A DNA stretch of 64,000 bases, from the NCBI GenBank assembly GCA_009761415.1, contig QUOL01000010.1, positions 186,001 through 250,000 of the forward strand. The letters are read 5' to 3'. The position numbers and the translations under genes were made by a program. The notes beneath the pieces are model-generated. The model was not told the origin of the DNA and did no database searches. It saw nothing but the letters and a program-made list of their open reading frames with translations. Origin of the DNA: Sarcomyxa edulis (taxonomy: Eukaryota; Basidiomycota; Agaricomycetes; Agaricales; Mycenaceae). Position 1 is the first letter of the stretch. Every line of letters starts with the position of its first letter. Positions 46,811 through 57,438 of the stretch are shown piece by piece.

Positions 46811-47718
46811 AGGAGTCGGTGCGGCCTCATCTTCTCTACTAGTACTCTGATACCTAATTCGACGTTTTTAGAAGTCACTTGTCCGCGACACAGCATATAC
46901 GAGATTCATAGGTTACAAGTCTCCCATTCTATTCTAGCGTTCAAACATATCTTGTCTTCCGTGTTTTCTGGCGAACATCAATCCTTTTCATACTGCCTAC
47001 CAAATCCCTCCTCATCGACGATGCCTGTCAAGTTTCCTCAGGCGAGCCACTATACTGAACGGTCATTTCTTCAGTGGCATTGATCGTAGGCGCGTGACTC
47101 AGCCCGCGTGAGACTCGTCACACGGGTCTGTCCTCTTCCATTCGATTCGCCGGTTTTTCTTCCTATCGCTCTCACTGTCTCGACGGTTCTAGCAGTCATA
47201 TCCGGTCATTATCTAAATTGGCCTTCATCGTTATGGTGCGAGCCTCTCTACAGAAGCGAAGATCTTTGAAACTTGATGTATTCAGTTCCTTCAAGCAAAT
47301 CTGATCTCGAAATATAGTCTGTTGACCCTCGATAACTGATTTGTGTCTACTCTAAATCATGAATGCACATTCTTCTTGTAATTTTCTAGGTGGGTTCCGT
47401 CGTCTTGACCAAAGGCCAACTAGAATTTCTCCGCATGCTACAGCTGCCCATTCCTCTCATTGCCATCTTCTGAGGCTTGCACGATAATCGGTTCAAGTAT
47501 CTCTGGTCGAACGAAGCCGAAACATCTTCCTTCACTATCATTGTTCTTCCAAGGTCTTGCTGCGCGAACCTCAACCTCGGTGTGTTCAGATCTATCTGGC
47601 ATAGTGGATGCTATCTATGGGTATCCTAGGCGCTGGAAGCATCATTAGACGCCTGAACAGCATCGTGAGGCAATGTACACGTCTACGCGTATGGGGTATT
47701 TCCAGAGGATCCGTGAGA
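46811..47718. other. Intergenic region, no gene supported
   Basis: About 900 bp between the F-box gene and the first P450-like gene (tail to tail). Open frames of about 60 codons on both strands near 47,386-47,648 do not join into a protein I recognise. It could be 3' flanking sequence or the remains of a duplicated F-box gene. Confidence 0.4.
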
Positions 47719-48942
47719 CTACCGACTGCCTTCCCTTCCCACCACCTTCCTGACCATCCAACTCCCCCTCTCATTCCTTCCACCCGGCTGGTCTGCAACA
47801 ACCACACATTCGTACGTCACGTTGTCGACGCGCTCCAGGATAGCCGCAAGGATACCAGCGGCGGCCATCGGAGCCCATTTCGATGCGACACATTTGAGAG
47901 GACCGTATCGAAATGCGAGCATGGTATCGGCTTGCTCTTGGAGTAGGCGCGATGGCTCGTGTCTGGCGGGGTCGAATTTGTCGGGTGCCGGTTCCCATAT
48001 TGAGGATTGGTGGACGGCCGCGATATCTGCGACTTCGTATGTAACAGTGGTCTGCCCGAAGAATTGCTGCAAAGATTTCCAGATGGCTGTATGGAATGAA
48101 AGGGGAAGTTGGACGGGTGGGAATGTTGTGCGATGGAGATGGTGGATAGGCGGATTGAGTCGGATTGTCTCGAGAATTATTGCTTCAAGACTGGGTGCGT
48201 AGGTATGTGTTTGGAATTGAACAATTGTAGGATGATCGTTAAAGTCTTCGAATGATAGTCGGAATTGGTCATTGTTGCTAATGTGCCCGAACGCGGCGGC
48301 AACAACCTGCCAGAAAGGCTCCCAGGCTGGGAGAACAAACCCTAGTGGGTCTCGGATGTGCCGGTCGATATTGTCGGGAATAATACGGAAAAGTTGTCGG
48401 TTCAGTTCGTCGAGCAGGGAAGAAGGTAGAGGAATAGTTAGATTTGAGAGGTGCAAGATGCGCTGCGTGAAGAGGACGAGTTCGCGGAGGTCTACGATAT
48501 TCAGGTCAATGTGCAAAAGTCTGGAGAGGACGACAATGAATGTCACCCTCTGTATGAAAGCTTCGGAGCTTATCACGAGGTCGGGCAGGCAGACGTCCAC
48601 GATTCGAGTCGCGTCCGCTTGGAAACCCGACCAGTCGTGCTCGGCGGGCAATTCGACCAAGCGGAATGCCTGCGCGCGCAGAGCAGTGTGAGTATCGATA
48701 TTATGTCGGTTGACAAATGTGTGGATCCCGAAGACTCGAGCAATCTCGCATTGCGAATGTGGGATTGAGCGTGTCTTTGGGAGATCATACAGACTGGCGT
48801 GAGGTGGGTCGAGCATGGATTGGATTCCGTTGATAGTGGAGTAGTGACACAACACCATAACACGGCGGTATCTCAATGGGTATTTAATCATGAAGAAGAG
48901 GGTGAGGAGGGTACTGAGGGCGCATAGAACATATAACACCAT
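47719..48942 (-). CDS. P450-like protein with atypical haem loop, copy 1
   Basis: An intronless 407-aa frame starting at 48,942 with an N-terminal membrane helix (MVLYVLCALSTLLTLFF). It is shorter than a normal P450 (about 500 aa). The K-helix ExxR is kept (ETIR, residues 258-261) and FDPARH resembles a PERF motif. The haem loop reads F-R-Y-G-P-L-K-C-V-A: the axial Cys (residue 351) and first Gly are kept, but the conserved Arg is Leu and the Gly two after Cys is Ala. A PAWEPFWQVV block stands where an I-helix would be, without the usual A/G-G-x-D/E-T. Paralogous to the gene at 56,167. It may be a divergent haem enzyme or a non-oxygenase. A reverse TATATAA lies about 51 bp upstream. Confidence 0.8.
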   Translation of the reverse strand: MVLYVLCALSTLLTLFFMIKYPLRYRRVMVLCHYSTINGIQSMLDPPHASLYDLPKTRSIPHSQCEIARVFGIHTFVNRHNIDTHTALRAQAFRLVELPAEHDWSGFQADATRIVDVCLPDLVISSEAFIQRVTFIVVLSRLLHIDLNIVDLRELVLFTQRILHLSNLTIPLPSSLLDELNRQLFRIIPDNIDRHIRDPLGFVLPAWEPFWQVVAAAFGHISNNDQFRLSFEDFNDHPTIVQFQTHTYAPSLEAIILETIRLNPPIHHLHRTTFPPVQLPLSFHTAIWKSLQQFFGQTTVTYEVADIAAVHQSSIWEPAPDKFDPARHEPSRLLQEQADTMLAFRYGPLKCVASKWAPMAAAGILAAILERVDNVTYECVVVADQPGGRNERGSWMVRKVVGREGSR

Positions 48943-48992
48943 GATTGTTGGAGACTAATTGAACTGAAGAATGACGACTTATGCACTCCTCC

Positions 48993-48999
48993 TTATATA
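48993..48999 (-). promoter_or_regulatory. TATA box of P450-like copy 1
   Basis: Read on the minus strand the sequence is TATATAA, 51 bp upstream of the start codon at 48,942. The canonical P450 at 37 kb has the same heptamer at a similar distance. Confidence 0.5.
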
Positions 49000-50363
49000 C
49001 TTACACAGTTTCTATGAATCACATTATGCCAATTGAAAGACAAAGACCAATGTACTAGATTTCACTGGGAATCACAGAGTATGGCAATGACTCCTGACTC
49101 GAACACGCAGTTCTCCCAGAAATGACAGGGCTGTGGACGCCAACAGCTGGACTAAAGATACAAACCGAGGAAACCCATCCATCGTTCAGGAGCCCGTTCC
49201 CATATAGCATAGCTATGAGGAATGTCCTAATGAGTCCGTCGACCCTAAGGATGCTGCCTTCTGATAACATCGTTAACGCGGAGGAGAAAGGTGGGTGAAC
49301 GACATATCGAAAGCCATCTGGTGGGTAGACCATGGTCGAAAGCAGTCAAGGACCTGCCACCCAGAACGTTTTCGTAGAACGACGGCAACAATGCGAACGG
49401 GGGGTCCCCGCAGAGTCAGCGATCGCGGCATTATTTCTGCTGTGACGGCCAGATCGCGGGCCATTGGAAGGAAGATTGACAACACGGTGAGCTCCACACT
49501 AACGCTATTATGTTCCATATACCGCAACTATGTAGATCGTGGCGATACGCGAACTGTTGAGATTGATACCAGAAAAAGAGCTTGGAGAGCGGATGAACCG
49601 CGTATTCCCCTTCAAAGCGCATTCCCCAGAATAGTTGATTCTCTGTAGCGGGGCATAGCCTAAGCGGTAGCAGTAGAGTGGTCTCTTGGGAAACCCCGGA
49701 TTTCGTCTGTATTGGATGATAGTCTCTAGGACGTCAACTGATTCGATGTTTCCTTTGAGCAGTGAAGATCCGATACGAGAACTTCCGCGAGAAAAGTCAC
49801 ACTTGGAACGGCAGGGTGCTGATGGCGCAGTAATCATGATATGATCCACTTGAGAGCAAGGCAGGGAACTCGTCATGTAGGGTCCGATAGGTACTCATAG
49901 AGGAACGACGATCTTCCAAGTATTCTAGATCCCCCAATAGCTGTACGAGCAATCTGCGTCCACGGGGAATGAGGAGTCAACAGAAAGATAGACGCCGGTG
50001 GGTGAACTCCGGGATAAGAGAGATTAACTTTCGTGCTGCGTGGAAGCAGAGATACATGTCTTTGGGAGCATCAACCTATGATCTCCCGCGGCGCAGAAGG
50101 TCCACGTCGAGGTGTGAAGAATGCGAAGCGCAGGTTCATTTCTTGTAGGCAGTGTCTGTGAGACGCCGCCAGAAAGAGCACGAGGACGGTGGGTAATGCC
50201 TAGAACTAGAATGTGAATAGACATGGATGGCAGTGAGGATACAGATAGACTGGTACTTAGCTTGGAGGATGGAGAGATCCCGAGTGGCATGAGTAGCGTC
50301 CCCAGTGTGACGCCACCATCTCCTGTTGAACCTTATTTGTAATAGGTTGAGTCGCCGACCACC
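49000..50363. other. Long region without an assignable gene
   Basis: About 1.4 kb with several minus-strand frames starting near ATGs (50,024-50,290, 49,508-49,876, 49,055-49,333), each 60-120 codons. They read like coding fragments but do not splice into anything I recognise. A multi-exon minus-strand gene or a decayed gene is possible. A tRNA-like A-box word at about 49,661 lacks the rest of a tRNA. I record the region as unresolved. Confidence 0.35.
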
Positions 50364-51044
50364 ATGTCCCCTAGCTCAAGTGAACAGAATGTAAAAGCCC
50401 TGTCGCCCCGGCAAGAACGCAAACTAGTCGATTTTCTGGATGAGAGATTCCTAGACATAACAAGAAACTTCAAGAAAAGGTCAGTAGAACGGAATGCGAA
50501 GTCTTTGTATCCATTTTGACGTAGCCACATACTTAGATCGGAAGCAACTACTCTCCTCCCGACTTTATCATCGTATCTCAAAGCCACTCACGAACTTCTT
50601 TCTTTGATCCTCCAAATACCTCCTATCGATCCTTCCACATCTCTTCGAACAACGTTCCTCCTTCGTCTTACAAACGAGATCTTGAGCTCAATTCCAGGAT
50701 ACCTACCAGATCCAGATACCCTACCAGAGGTCCTGGATTGGCTAGACGACCTAGATCAAGCCTGGTATTCCGTTCTAAGGTCCCAGATTTGGAGCCCTAC
50801 CTCCGGCGCCACAGACAACACCACCGAGGCCAAATCGACGCCGTTAAACCAGACAGAGCGTACGCGACTGCGTAGTCTTCTGGTAGGCGGTCTTGCAAAG
50901 TTAGAAGAATGGTTAGCGAAACTTGTGAATGAAGAGGAAGAGGAAAGTGTGCTGGAAAGGCTCGGGTTGCAAGCAGGGTTTGATGGGTTGTTTATGAGGA
51001 CGTTGGAAGAAATGGGGGCCCTCGGAGGATTAGTATTGCAGTAA
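50364..51044 (+). CDS. Conserved agaricomycete protein of unknown function
   Basis: Two exons, 50364-50479 and 50537-51044, join in phase to 207 aa. The N-terminal block LSPRQERKLVDFLDERFLDITRNFKKRSE and LPTLSSYLKATHELLSLILQIPP suggest an all-helical protein. A later segment has LPEVLDWLDDLDQAWYSVLRSQ, TERTRLRSLLVGGLAKLEEWL and a C-terminal FMRTLEEMG. No signal peptide, metal site or known domain is visible. I recall similar proteins in other mushrooms but know no function. Its stop codon is 45 bp from that of the convergent mS33 gene, so the two 3' untranslated regions must overlap or be very short. Confidence 0.75.
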
Positions 51045-51089
51045 AGATGATTGTATATCCTTTGACGGCGAAAAGATACAACGACGAGT

Positions 51090-51468
51090 CTATTTTCTTT
51101 TGTTCTTCCTCCGACTCTCGTCTGAAGTACAAGGTAAGAGCTAAACTCTCTGAAATGACAAGGCAATGCCGACTCGCACCTGCAGTTTTGGCTTTCCTTG
51201 GTGCACCCTTGCCTCTAGCCTTTCTACGCGCGATATCCTCGAATCTCTGCTCTTCGTCGAGATCTCCCAGCTCCAAATCCGGGTACTGCTTAGCTATTTG
51301 AACCAGATTGAATTCTTTAGGGTAGTATTTGACCATGGACGGGCCTCGAAGTCGTGCGCGAAGGTATTTTGCGCCTGTACGTAGGCCTTCAGGATTATAA
51401 GATGTTTGGAATATAGTGCATCGAAGGCGGGTGAGAGCCAGCATACGCGAATGGGTGACTCCCGCCAT
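51090..51468 (-). CDS. RSM27: Mitochondrial small ribosomal subunit protein mS33
   Basis: Two exons, 51468-51180 and 51121-51090, join in phase to 106 aa. The core YNPEGLRTGAKYLRARLRGP-SMVKYYPKEF is diagnostic of mS33 (yeast Rsm27, human MRPS33), and the basic C-terminal end (SRRKNKRK) is encoded by an 11-codon last exon. It is a structural protein of the mitochondrial small ribosomal subunit, imported from the cytosol. It lies head to head with the mitochondrial helicase gene SUV3, with 152 bp between start codons, so one promoter region may control both organelle functions. Confidence 0.92.
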
Positions 51469-51620
51469 GGCTGCAGGATGCAGTGGTAACCAGTTGGAGA
51501 TTGGGAGACGGGGAGTCTAAAAGACTGCGTGTGAAACTTGAGTCCAGATATGGAAATTGCAATAAAAAATTTACGACGCGCTCCTCCTACCTCAGGCTTA
51601 GGCCTGTCCAACAGAGTCTC

Positions 51621-54045
51621 ATGCAACGACAGCTCACCTCTCTCTGCTCTCGATGCCGTTTCTCTTTCTTTAGACTCGAACAGCATCCTGAACGATGGCT
51701 GAATCCCAATTCCGTACAACTCGAAACGCGCCGTTTTAGAGGCAAAACCGCTCAAAAACCTCGTAAACATCAATCTAACGAACGAGAATACCCACAAAAA
51801 CATGGCCCTCCCGGACGAGGATATACTCAACCAGGGCAACATGCCCCACGAGCACGCAAAGCAAACCTCCCGACGGTTGCGCCCAAAATTCAAGAACACG
51901 AAGTCCTTGGTTTTCTAAGGACTTACGTTGACCGATGGATAGCGCATGGTAACACATCGAGAAGATTGATCTCGTTTGGAATATTATCTGTCGATGTACA
52001 TCCCATACTAAAGCGCTTCGCCACCGAGGTCCACGGTCCACTATTCGAAACCCCACATGCTTTCAACAAATACCGTCTATTCCGATTCTCCGAAACTATG
52101 GGCTCCGGGGAACTCTCCCAACACACTGATATCGCTTTCACCGCCGTTTTCTATGCATGGGCGGAACATCCTGACACCATTCCCATCCTAAAGACCTTCA
52201 TCTCCGAACCTACAATCGAATGCATCGAACGCCTGCGAGATGCCACGGATAACCCTTTCCCTGCCGAACGCTTTCTGTCTGCCCGAAAGATGCACCGCAA
52301 AGTCATCATGCACGTCGGACCCACCAATAGTGGGAAAACACACAATGCACTGCGAGCTCTGGCTTCAGCCCGTAGAGGCGTTTATGCCGGTCCATTACGG
52401 TTGCTTGCCTACGAAATCTGGGAACGGCTAAATCTAGGTCAAATTGCGCCTAGGGGGTCAGACGAGTCTACAGAAGAGGCTGAGGCTGCCGCAGAAGTTG
52501 GAGCTGCTGGCGCGGAGACTCTGAAGAAAAGAGTGAACCCAAAGCATGCTCGAATGTGCAACATGGTTACTGGTGAAGAACGAAGAATCGTTTCGGATGA
52601 TGCGGGATTGGTCAGCTGTACCGTGGAGATGGTATCGTTTGAAGTACCCTACGACGTAGCAGTCATAGACGAGATACAGATGCTTGCGGATGAAGATCGT
52701 GGTGGATCTTGGACGGAGGCAGTACTCGGCATATGTGCTTCGGAACTCCATCTTTGCGGAGAAGAGTCTGCGGTTCCACTGGTAGAGGCCTTGTTGAAGG
52801 ATACGGGCGATGAGCTCATCATCAATAGATACCAGCGTCTCACACCCCTCATGGTGGAAAAAGAGAGTTTGCATGGGGATGTTGGTGGAATCAAGAAGGG
52901 AGATTGTGTGGTTACGTTCTCTCGAAGCAACATCTTTTCTCTCAAGAAGGCTATCGAAGAACGCACAGGTTTACGATGTGCAGTGGTCTATGGAAAGCTG
53001 CCTCCTGAGCTGCGTAGTGAACAGGCAGCCTTGTTCAACGATCCGGACAGTGGGTACGATGTCATAATTGGAAGCGATGCCATTGGCATGGGGCTCAATC
53101 TGTACGTCGTTCGATATTTTTATTTCTTGCCTTTTGTATTCACGTAGCTCTTCCAGTAAAATTAAACGCATCGTTTTCGATGCCGTTCACAAATGGGACG
53201 GCGTCATGGAAAGGCCTTTGTCAATATCGCAAACTAAACAAATCGCTGGCAGAGCAGGTCGCTACGGTCTACACGGTGACGACTCAGCTGGTGGATTAGT
53301 CACTACCATCAAGGAAAAGGATCTCAGATTCCTACGCGACGCTCTGGTTGCTCCTAATGATGCACTTCCCCAAGCTCGCGTTCAGATCACTTCTACCTTG
53401 TTCGCTGCGGTATCAAATGCTCTTCCTACTGGAGCTACCATCGAGACCATCTACGAGGCCGCTCAGTACCTGTCTAAATTGCCATTACACTATCGCTTTG
53501 CCACCTTTAAGAAACTTCCGCCTATATCCCAGACCATCGACGCTCAGGGCGGATTTACGCTTACGGAGAGACTCACGCTCGTCCTGGCTCCGATACCTTG
53601 GCGAGACGAAATTGCTCTAGCGGCCATTGTGCCGCTCTTGCAGATGTTCCGTATGTCGATCCATGTCGATATCGAGGCAGCGTTGCAAGATACCAAACTC
53701 TTGGAGACCTTAACAAATGTTGAAACTCTTATGAAAGATGGCCGTCCACCTAAATCAGATTCGCGCCAGCTAGATCTTTTGGAGTCGTTCCACAGAGTAC
53801 TCGTCATGTATCTGTGGTATGCTTACAGGAGTCCTGTGTTCTTTAGCTCTTACGATGAGACTCAGCAGTTGAAGGAAAGAGTGGAGAAAGCGTTGAATTG
53901 GGCTTTGGAAGGGGTCTCGAAACACGGGCCTCGTAAACTTTGGAACATGGCACAGAAGCACGGGGATATTCCTTACCTGAACTCGAGAGCCATAAAGCAA
54001 ATGTCGGAAGAACGGAGACAGGAGATGCGGATGAGGCGCAGATAA
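51621..54045 (+). CDS. SUV3: Mitochondrial RNA helicase Suv3
   Basis: ATP-dependent RNA helicase of the mitochondrial degradosome. Two exons, 51621-53101 and 53157-54045, join in phase to 789 aa. The ATG at 51,621 is the first in the frame and begins a basic, Ser/Arg-rich import presequence; the frame stays open upstream to 51,483 without an ATG. Helicase motifs are I GPTNSGKT, Ia-like GPLRLLAYE, II VIDEIQM (DExH variant), IV-like VTFSRSNIFSLK, then VIIGSDAIGMGLNL and VI QIAGRAGRYG. The C-terminal region matches the Suv3 core (LPPISQTIDAQGGFTL...LAPIPWRD). It ends in a basic MRMRRR tail. The single intron sits between motifs V and VI. Confidence 0.95.
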
Positions 54046-54274
54046 ATTATCCCTCCCATTATTAATTATCTGCAGTTTTCTACAGATGTGGTCGATATCC
54101 CAATACTTGTTGGTCCGCTTACCTGGTGGTTGACAAAAGCACGTGGCAACAACGCTCTGGATAAATTCGTAGGTTGAGAGCTTCCTCTGTCCACTCCTTT
54201 TAGCTTGCACATACCTGCTGTGCAGGGTACATCCCCACTCAGATTCAACGACTTTTTACAATTTTATCGCCGCC

Positions 54275-54856
54275 ATGCTCTATTCTCTTCTACTTACTTC
54301 TGTCATATATGTCCTCCCCCTTGTACTCGCCATGCCCGCCGTTACCATCCCGCCGAGCCATGTCGAGCCTCGCAGTCTACGTGGACGGCCGTATGTTCTC
54401 CGTGATGCCAATCCAGGATTCAAGAACGGCGAGATCCCACTCGCAGCGCGCTCTGACGTCTCCGAAGACAGCCCGTCTAAACTGCTCGCCAGATTCACTG
54501 CCATGCGAAGAAATCGTATCCCTATAGATGCCACCAGGGACAAACGCTTCACTGGGCCCAACATTGACTTCCTCTCCAATCAAGGCCCGGCGCCTGTCGG
54601 TCTAATCATATCTGCATCATCTTCATCTTCATCTCCGTCTGCATCTCTTTCTGCACCTTCTACTTTGACCACAGCTCCTACTGCCACGCGTACCCATGCC
54701 CTGCGCCCCAACACGTCAGTCACGCTCATACCTCGCCCAACTCCATTCAAGGCCATTAAACAGCCGAAGAAGAACGCGAAGAAAGAGCCTATCGTTGTGA
54801 CCCCCTCCAAGACTAAGAAGGAACGGAAGCATTTTTGGATGAAGGGCGAGGCGTGA
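54275..54856 (+). CDS. Secreted Ser/Thr/Pro-rich protein
   Basis: An intronless 193-aa frame. Residues 1-20 (MLYSLLLTSVIYVLPLVLAM) form a signal peptide. The mature protein is hydrophilic, without Cys. It contains a Ser run (ASSSSSSPSASLSAPS) encoded by TCATCT-type repeats near 54,610. The end is basic (KQPKKNAKKEPIVVTPSKTKKERKHFWMKGEA). It could be a small secreted protein or a wall-associated or effector-like protein, but no family is recognised. The dibasic sites could be cut by a Kex2-like protease. Confidence 0.6.
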   Translation: MLYSLLLTSVIYVLPLVLAMPAVTIPPSHVEPRSLRGRPYVLRDANPGFKNGEIPLAARSDVSEDSPSKLLARFTAMRRNRIPIDATRDKRFTGPNIDFLSNQGPAPVGLIISASSSSSSPSASLSAPSTLTTAPTATRTHALRPNTSVTLIPRPTPFKAIKQPKKNAKKEPIVVTPSKTKKERKHFWMKGEA

Positions 54857-56166
54857 AAAAATAGTTAGATATTGTCGAATAATAATATAGATCTCTGAAC
54901 CTTGGGCTCTACGCGTATCTCGTGAGATTCGCCTGCATGAGCTCAAAGTCGAGCCTGCCAGTGATCGGAGCGACGCGAATGCTGTGACCAAGCGCAATGC
55001 GTGACTCTACCCTCTCGACTTTCCATCAGCCATCATGTTCTGGCAGTGTCTACCGAAGCTTATTCCTAGTACACAGGCTAATTACAAGCCTAGTTCCATC
55101 CTTTCTTATCTTGACATTGCGGATGGCGGAAGTCTGTGAAGAGCTCAGAAGGAAAGCTCGCGCAGTCCAGTCTTCTGCTTCGGAGGCGATGTGTCGATTC
55201 GAAAGTTGGAACAGTATCATCAACGGGTTCACAGCATCAAGTACGTCGTGTGATAATTCTGTTCCGTTACTCCTTCTAAGGCTCGACGTGTGCATATCCT
55301 GCGTCATATAGGAGCCACGCAGTTGCACCATATAGTGATACCAAGCGCCTGAATGTCCAATAAGCTCGTCTGCGCAGTGGAGAAGTGCCCGCGAACACGA
55401 TGGGGTGCTCTCATCTGGCATAATCTCGCCGACTCTTCGGAACTCTCTCCATGTTATGTGCTTTTTGCTGACTTTTTCATGACATAACGACACTACTGGT
55501 TTCGTGGACGCTGACATTTCTAATATCGAAGCAGCCTGACCCCCTTCAGGCATTGGCGTCACTTTTCGCAGCTCTGGGGGATACATAGCCTCTCTACTAC
55601 CTGATGTTCTACAGAGGCTTACTCTGCCTGATATTTCCGTCTACGCTGCGCCACTTTACCCAACTGCCCTTCGTTTCTCTGGAAATATCGTCCCGCATCT
55701 CACATATATCAACGCTTTCTAGCTGATTTGGATCTGGGGTACTCGTCAAGGCATAGGTTTCGATGCCTTCCTTACGAAGCTACCCCAAAATCTTCTTGCG
55801 GGGAAACATGTTTATAGGTACGATCTACCAACCGTTAGTGTTTGTTTCACGAGAGCATCTGGAGTTATGTTGATCCGTAAACTGATGTGCACGCGTTCAT
55901 CCTCCGTCACGTCATGTTACTATGGATCTTGCTACAAGTCTGTGTAGTCTCAATCCAGATTGGGATTTTCGGGAGGAAGCCTTGGGGCACTCTTGGTCGT
56001 TGAAGATCAAGCCCAGAATCACTCCTCACTCCTCACTGCCTCCTCCGTGTAAACTCAATGTATTCTTGTCCAGCGTCAAATCTACCTCCCGTTCACCGTC
56101 CGCGTGTTGTTCTTCAGTGCTTTAATAGGAGCCCATTGGGTGTGTTTCGATACTGACACTGTAATC
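54857..56166. pseudogene. Possible decayed F-box gene in a long gap
   Basis: On the plus strand near 55,034 a frame reads MFWQCLPKLIP, then with an interrupting stop VSIRKLEQYHQRVHSIK, and near 55,600 LTLPDISVYAAPLYPTALRF, again followed by a stop. These resemble the post-F-box region of agaricomycete F-box proteins in order and spacing, with at least two in-frame stops. A minus frame (55,050-55,586) overlaps and is not convincing. The rest of the 1.3-kb gap holds nothing I recognise. Confidence 0.3.
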
Positions 56167-57438
56167 ATGCAGCTCTACTTCTCTACCTATCTCGCTCTCG
56201 GTATTGCTCTTATCGTCTACCTCCTCATATGGACTCTTTCTCGCCGAGCAGCTCAACGCAGCTGCCATCGACATACAACTCCCTCATCCTCATTAACCAC
56301 GATCAAAGAAATCAGAGAACTACTCTCGCCGACAAAGGTCTCCGTCAACGATCTCCTCCGCTCTCGTTCAATCCCGAATGCTCGACTGCGTCGTGCGTTT
56401 CAAATTCACAACACATTCGTTAGTGATAGTCCATCTATCCATACCAACTTCCAACGCCACGCTCTTCGGCTCATTTCTGTCGTCACAAATCGAGGGTGGC
56501 CATATTTCTACACTCTTGCCGTTCAAGCAGTGGGCGCATCCCTTCCTGATGTCATTATCCCTTTCGACACCTTCATTCAGATAACGACATTACGTGTCAT
56601 CGTCATTGGTCTCCTCGGTGTCAATGTTGATGCAGCAGACCTGGATTTCGACGACCTGGTTTATGTGGCGCAAACTATCACCGAACTCTGGCGTTTATCG
56701 AAGATGCCTGATCCCATCCCCGACCACATGCTCCGCGAGTTGAATCTTCGTCTCCGTTGCTTGATTCCCGACCACGATGAATTTCCAAATCCACTGGAAA
56801 TTATCATCCCCTCATGGGAGACGCTATGGCGTGTTGTGGCCGTAGCCGTAGCTCATGCACACAACGACGAGCGGATGCTTCGAGCCTTTCGAAACTTGCG
56901 TGAAAAGCCGACTCTCGAGCAATTCAGGGAGTTTGACGAGGAACAGGATATCCCTAGCGTCGAGGCTATTGTGAAAGAAACTATGCGGATAGCTCCTCCT
57001 ACACGACACATCACCCGGGCAGTTTCCAATTCTCCCCGCGTTCTCGATTTTTTACCGTCTCCTCTGACATCTCTACTCGGACCATTCCTCGCGTCTACCG
57101 AGTACAGAGTCGCTGATATTGAGGGCATCCAGACTTCGCATGTTTGGAATCCCTATCCCAACGAGTTTGATCCGACAAGACACGCTCGCAAACGGCCTGA
57201 ACAAGAAGCCACGCTTCTCGGTTTTGGGTACGGGCCTTTGTCATGTGTTGCCTCAAATTGGGCTCCGATGGCTGCTGGCCTGGTAGCAGCGGCGGTCCTG
57301 GAGCATACAGAAGCCACCCAGAAACCTCACTCTGCCTATTTGATATTAATGGGGGAGCTTATTGCGAGAGGCAGAGCCGAATGGCATGGTTGGGCTGTCA
57401 AAAGGCATACTAATGACAATAGGCCCCCTTCGCAGTAG
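56167..57438 (+). CDS. P450-like protein with atypical haem loop, copy 2
   Basis: An intronless 423-aa frame from ATG 56,167, with an N-terminal membrane helix (STYLALGIALIVYLLIWTL). It is collinear with the protein at 47,719-48,942: shared blocks are L-P-D-V/L-I-I/S, N-P/D-P-L-x-x-I/F-x-L/I-P-x-W-E-x-x-W, ExxR as ETMR (271-274), EFDPTRHA, and haem loop F-G-Y-G-P-L-S-C-V-A (Cys 360). As in copy 1 the Arg before Cys is Leu and the Gly after it is Ala, so the change is a family property and not a random mutation. The I-helix oxygen-binding motif is not evident. Both copies are intact and intron-free among intron-rich genes. Confidence 0.8.
   Translation: MQLYFSTYLALGIALIVYLLIWTLSRRAAQRSCHRHTTPSSSLTTIKEIRELLSPTKVSVNDLLRSRSIPNARLRRAFQIHNTFVSDSPSIHTNFQRHALRLISVVTNRGWPYFYTLAVQAVGASLPDVIIPFDTFIQITTLRVIVIGLLGVNVDAADLDFDDLVYVAQTITELWRLSKMPDPIPDHMLRELNLRLRCLIPDHDEFPNPLEIIIPSWETLWRVVAVAVAHAHNDERMLRAFRNLREKPTLEQFREFDEEQDIPSVEAIVKETMRIAPPTRHITRAVSNSPRVLDFLPSPLTSLLGPFLASTEYRVADIEGIQTSHVWNPYPNEFDPTRHARKRPEQEATLLGFGYGPLSCVASNWAPMAAGLVAAAVLEHTEATQKPHSAYLILMGELIARGRAEWHGWAVKRHTNDNRPPSQ

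Noticed and set aside
49655..49720. tRNA-like segment with a good A-box match (TAGCCTAAGCGG)
   Set aside because: No B box at the required distance, no 7-bp acceptor stem and no plausible anticodon arm.
51483..51620. Upstream extension of SUV3 (46 codons)
   Set aside because: No ATG in the extension. It runs to within 15 bp of the mS33 start, and the ATG at 51,621 begins a good import presequence.
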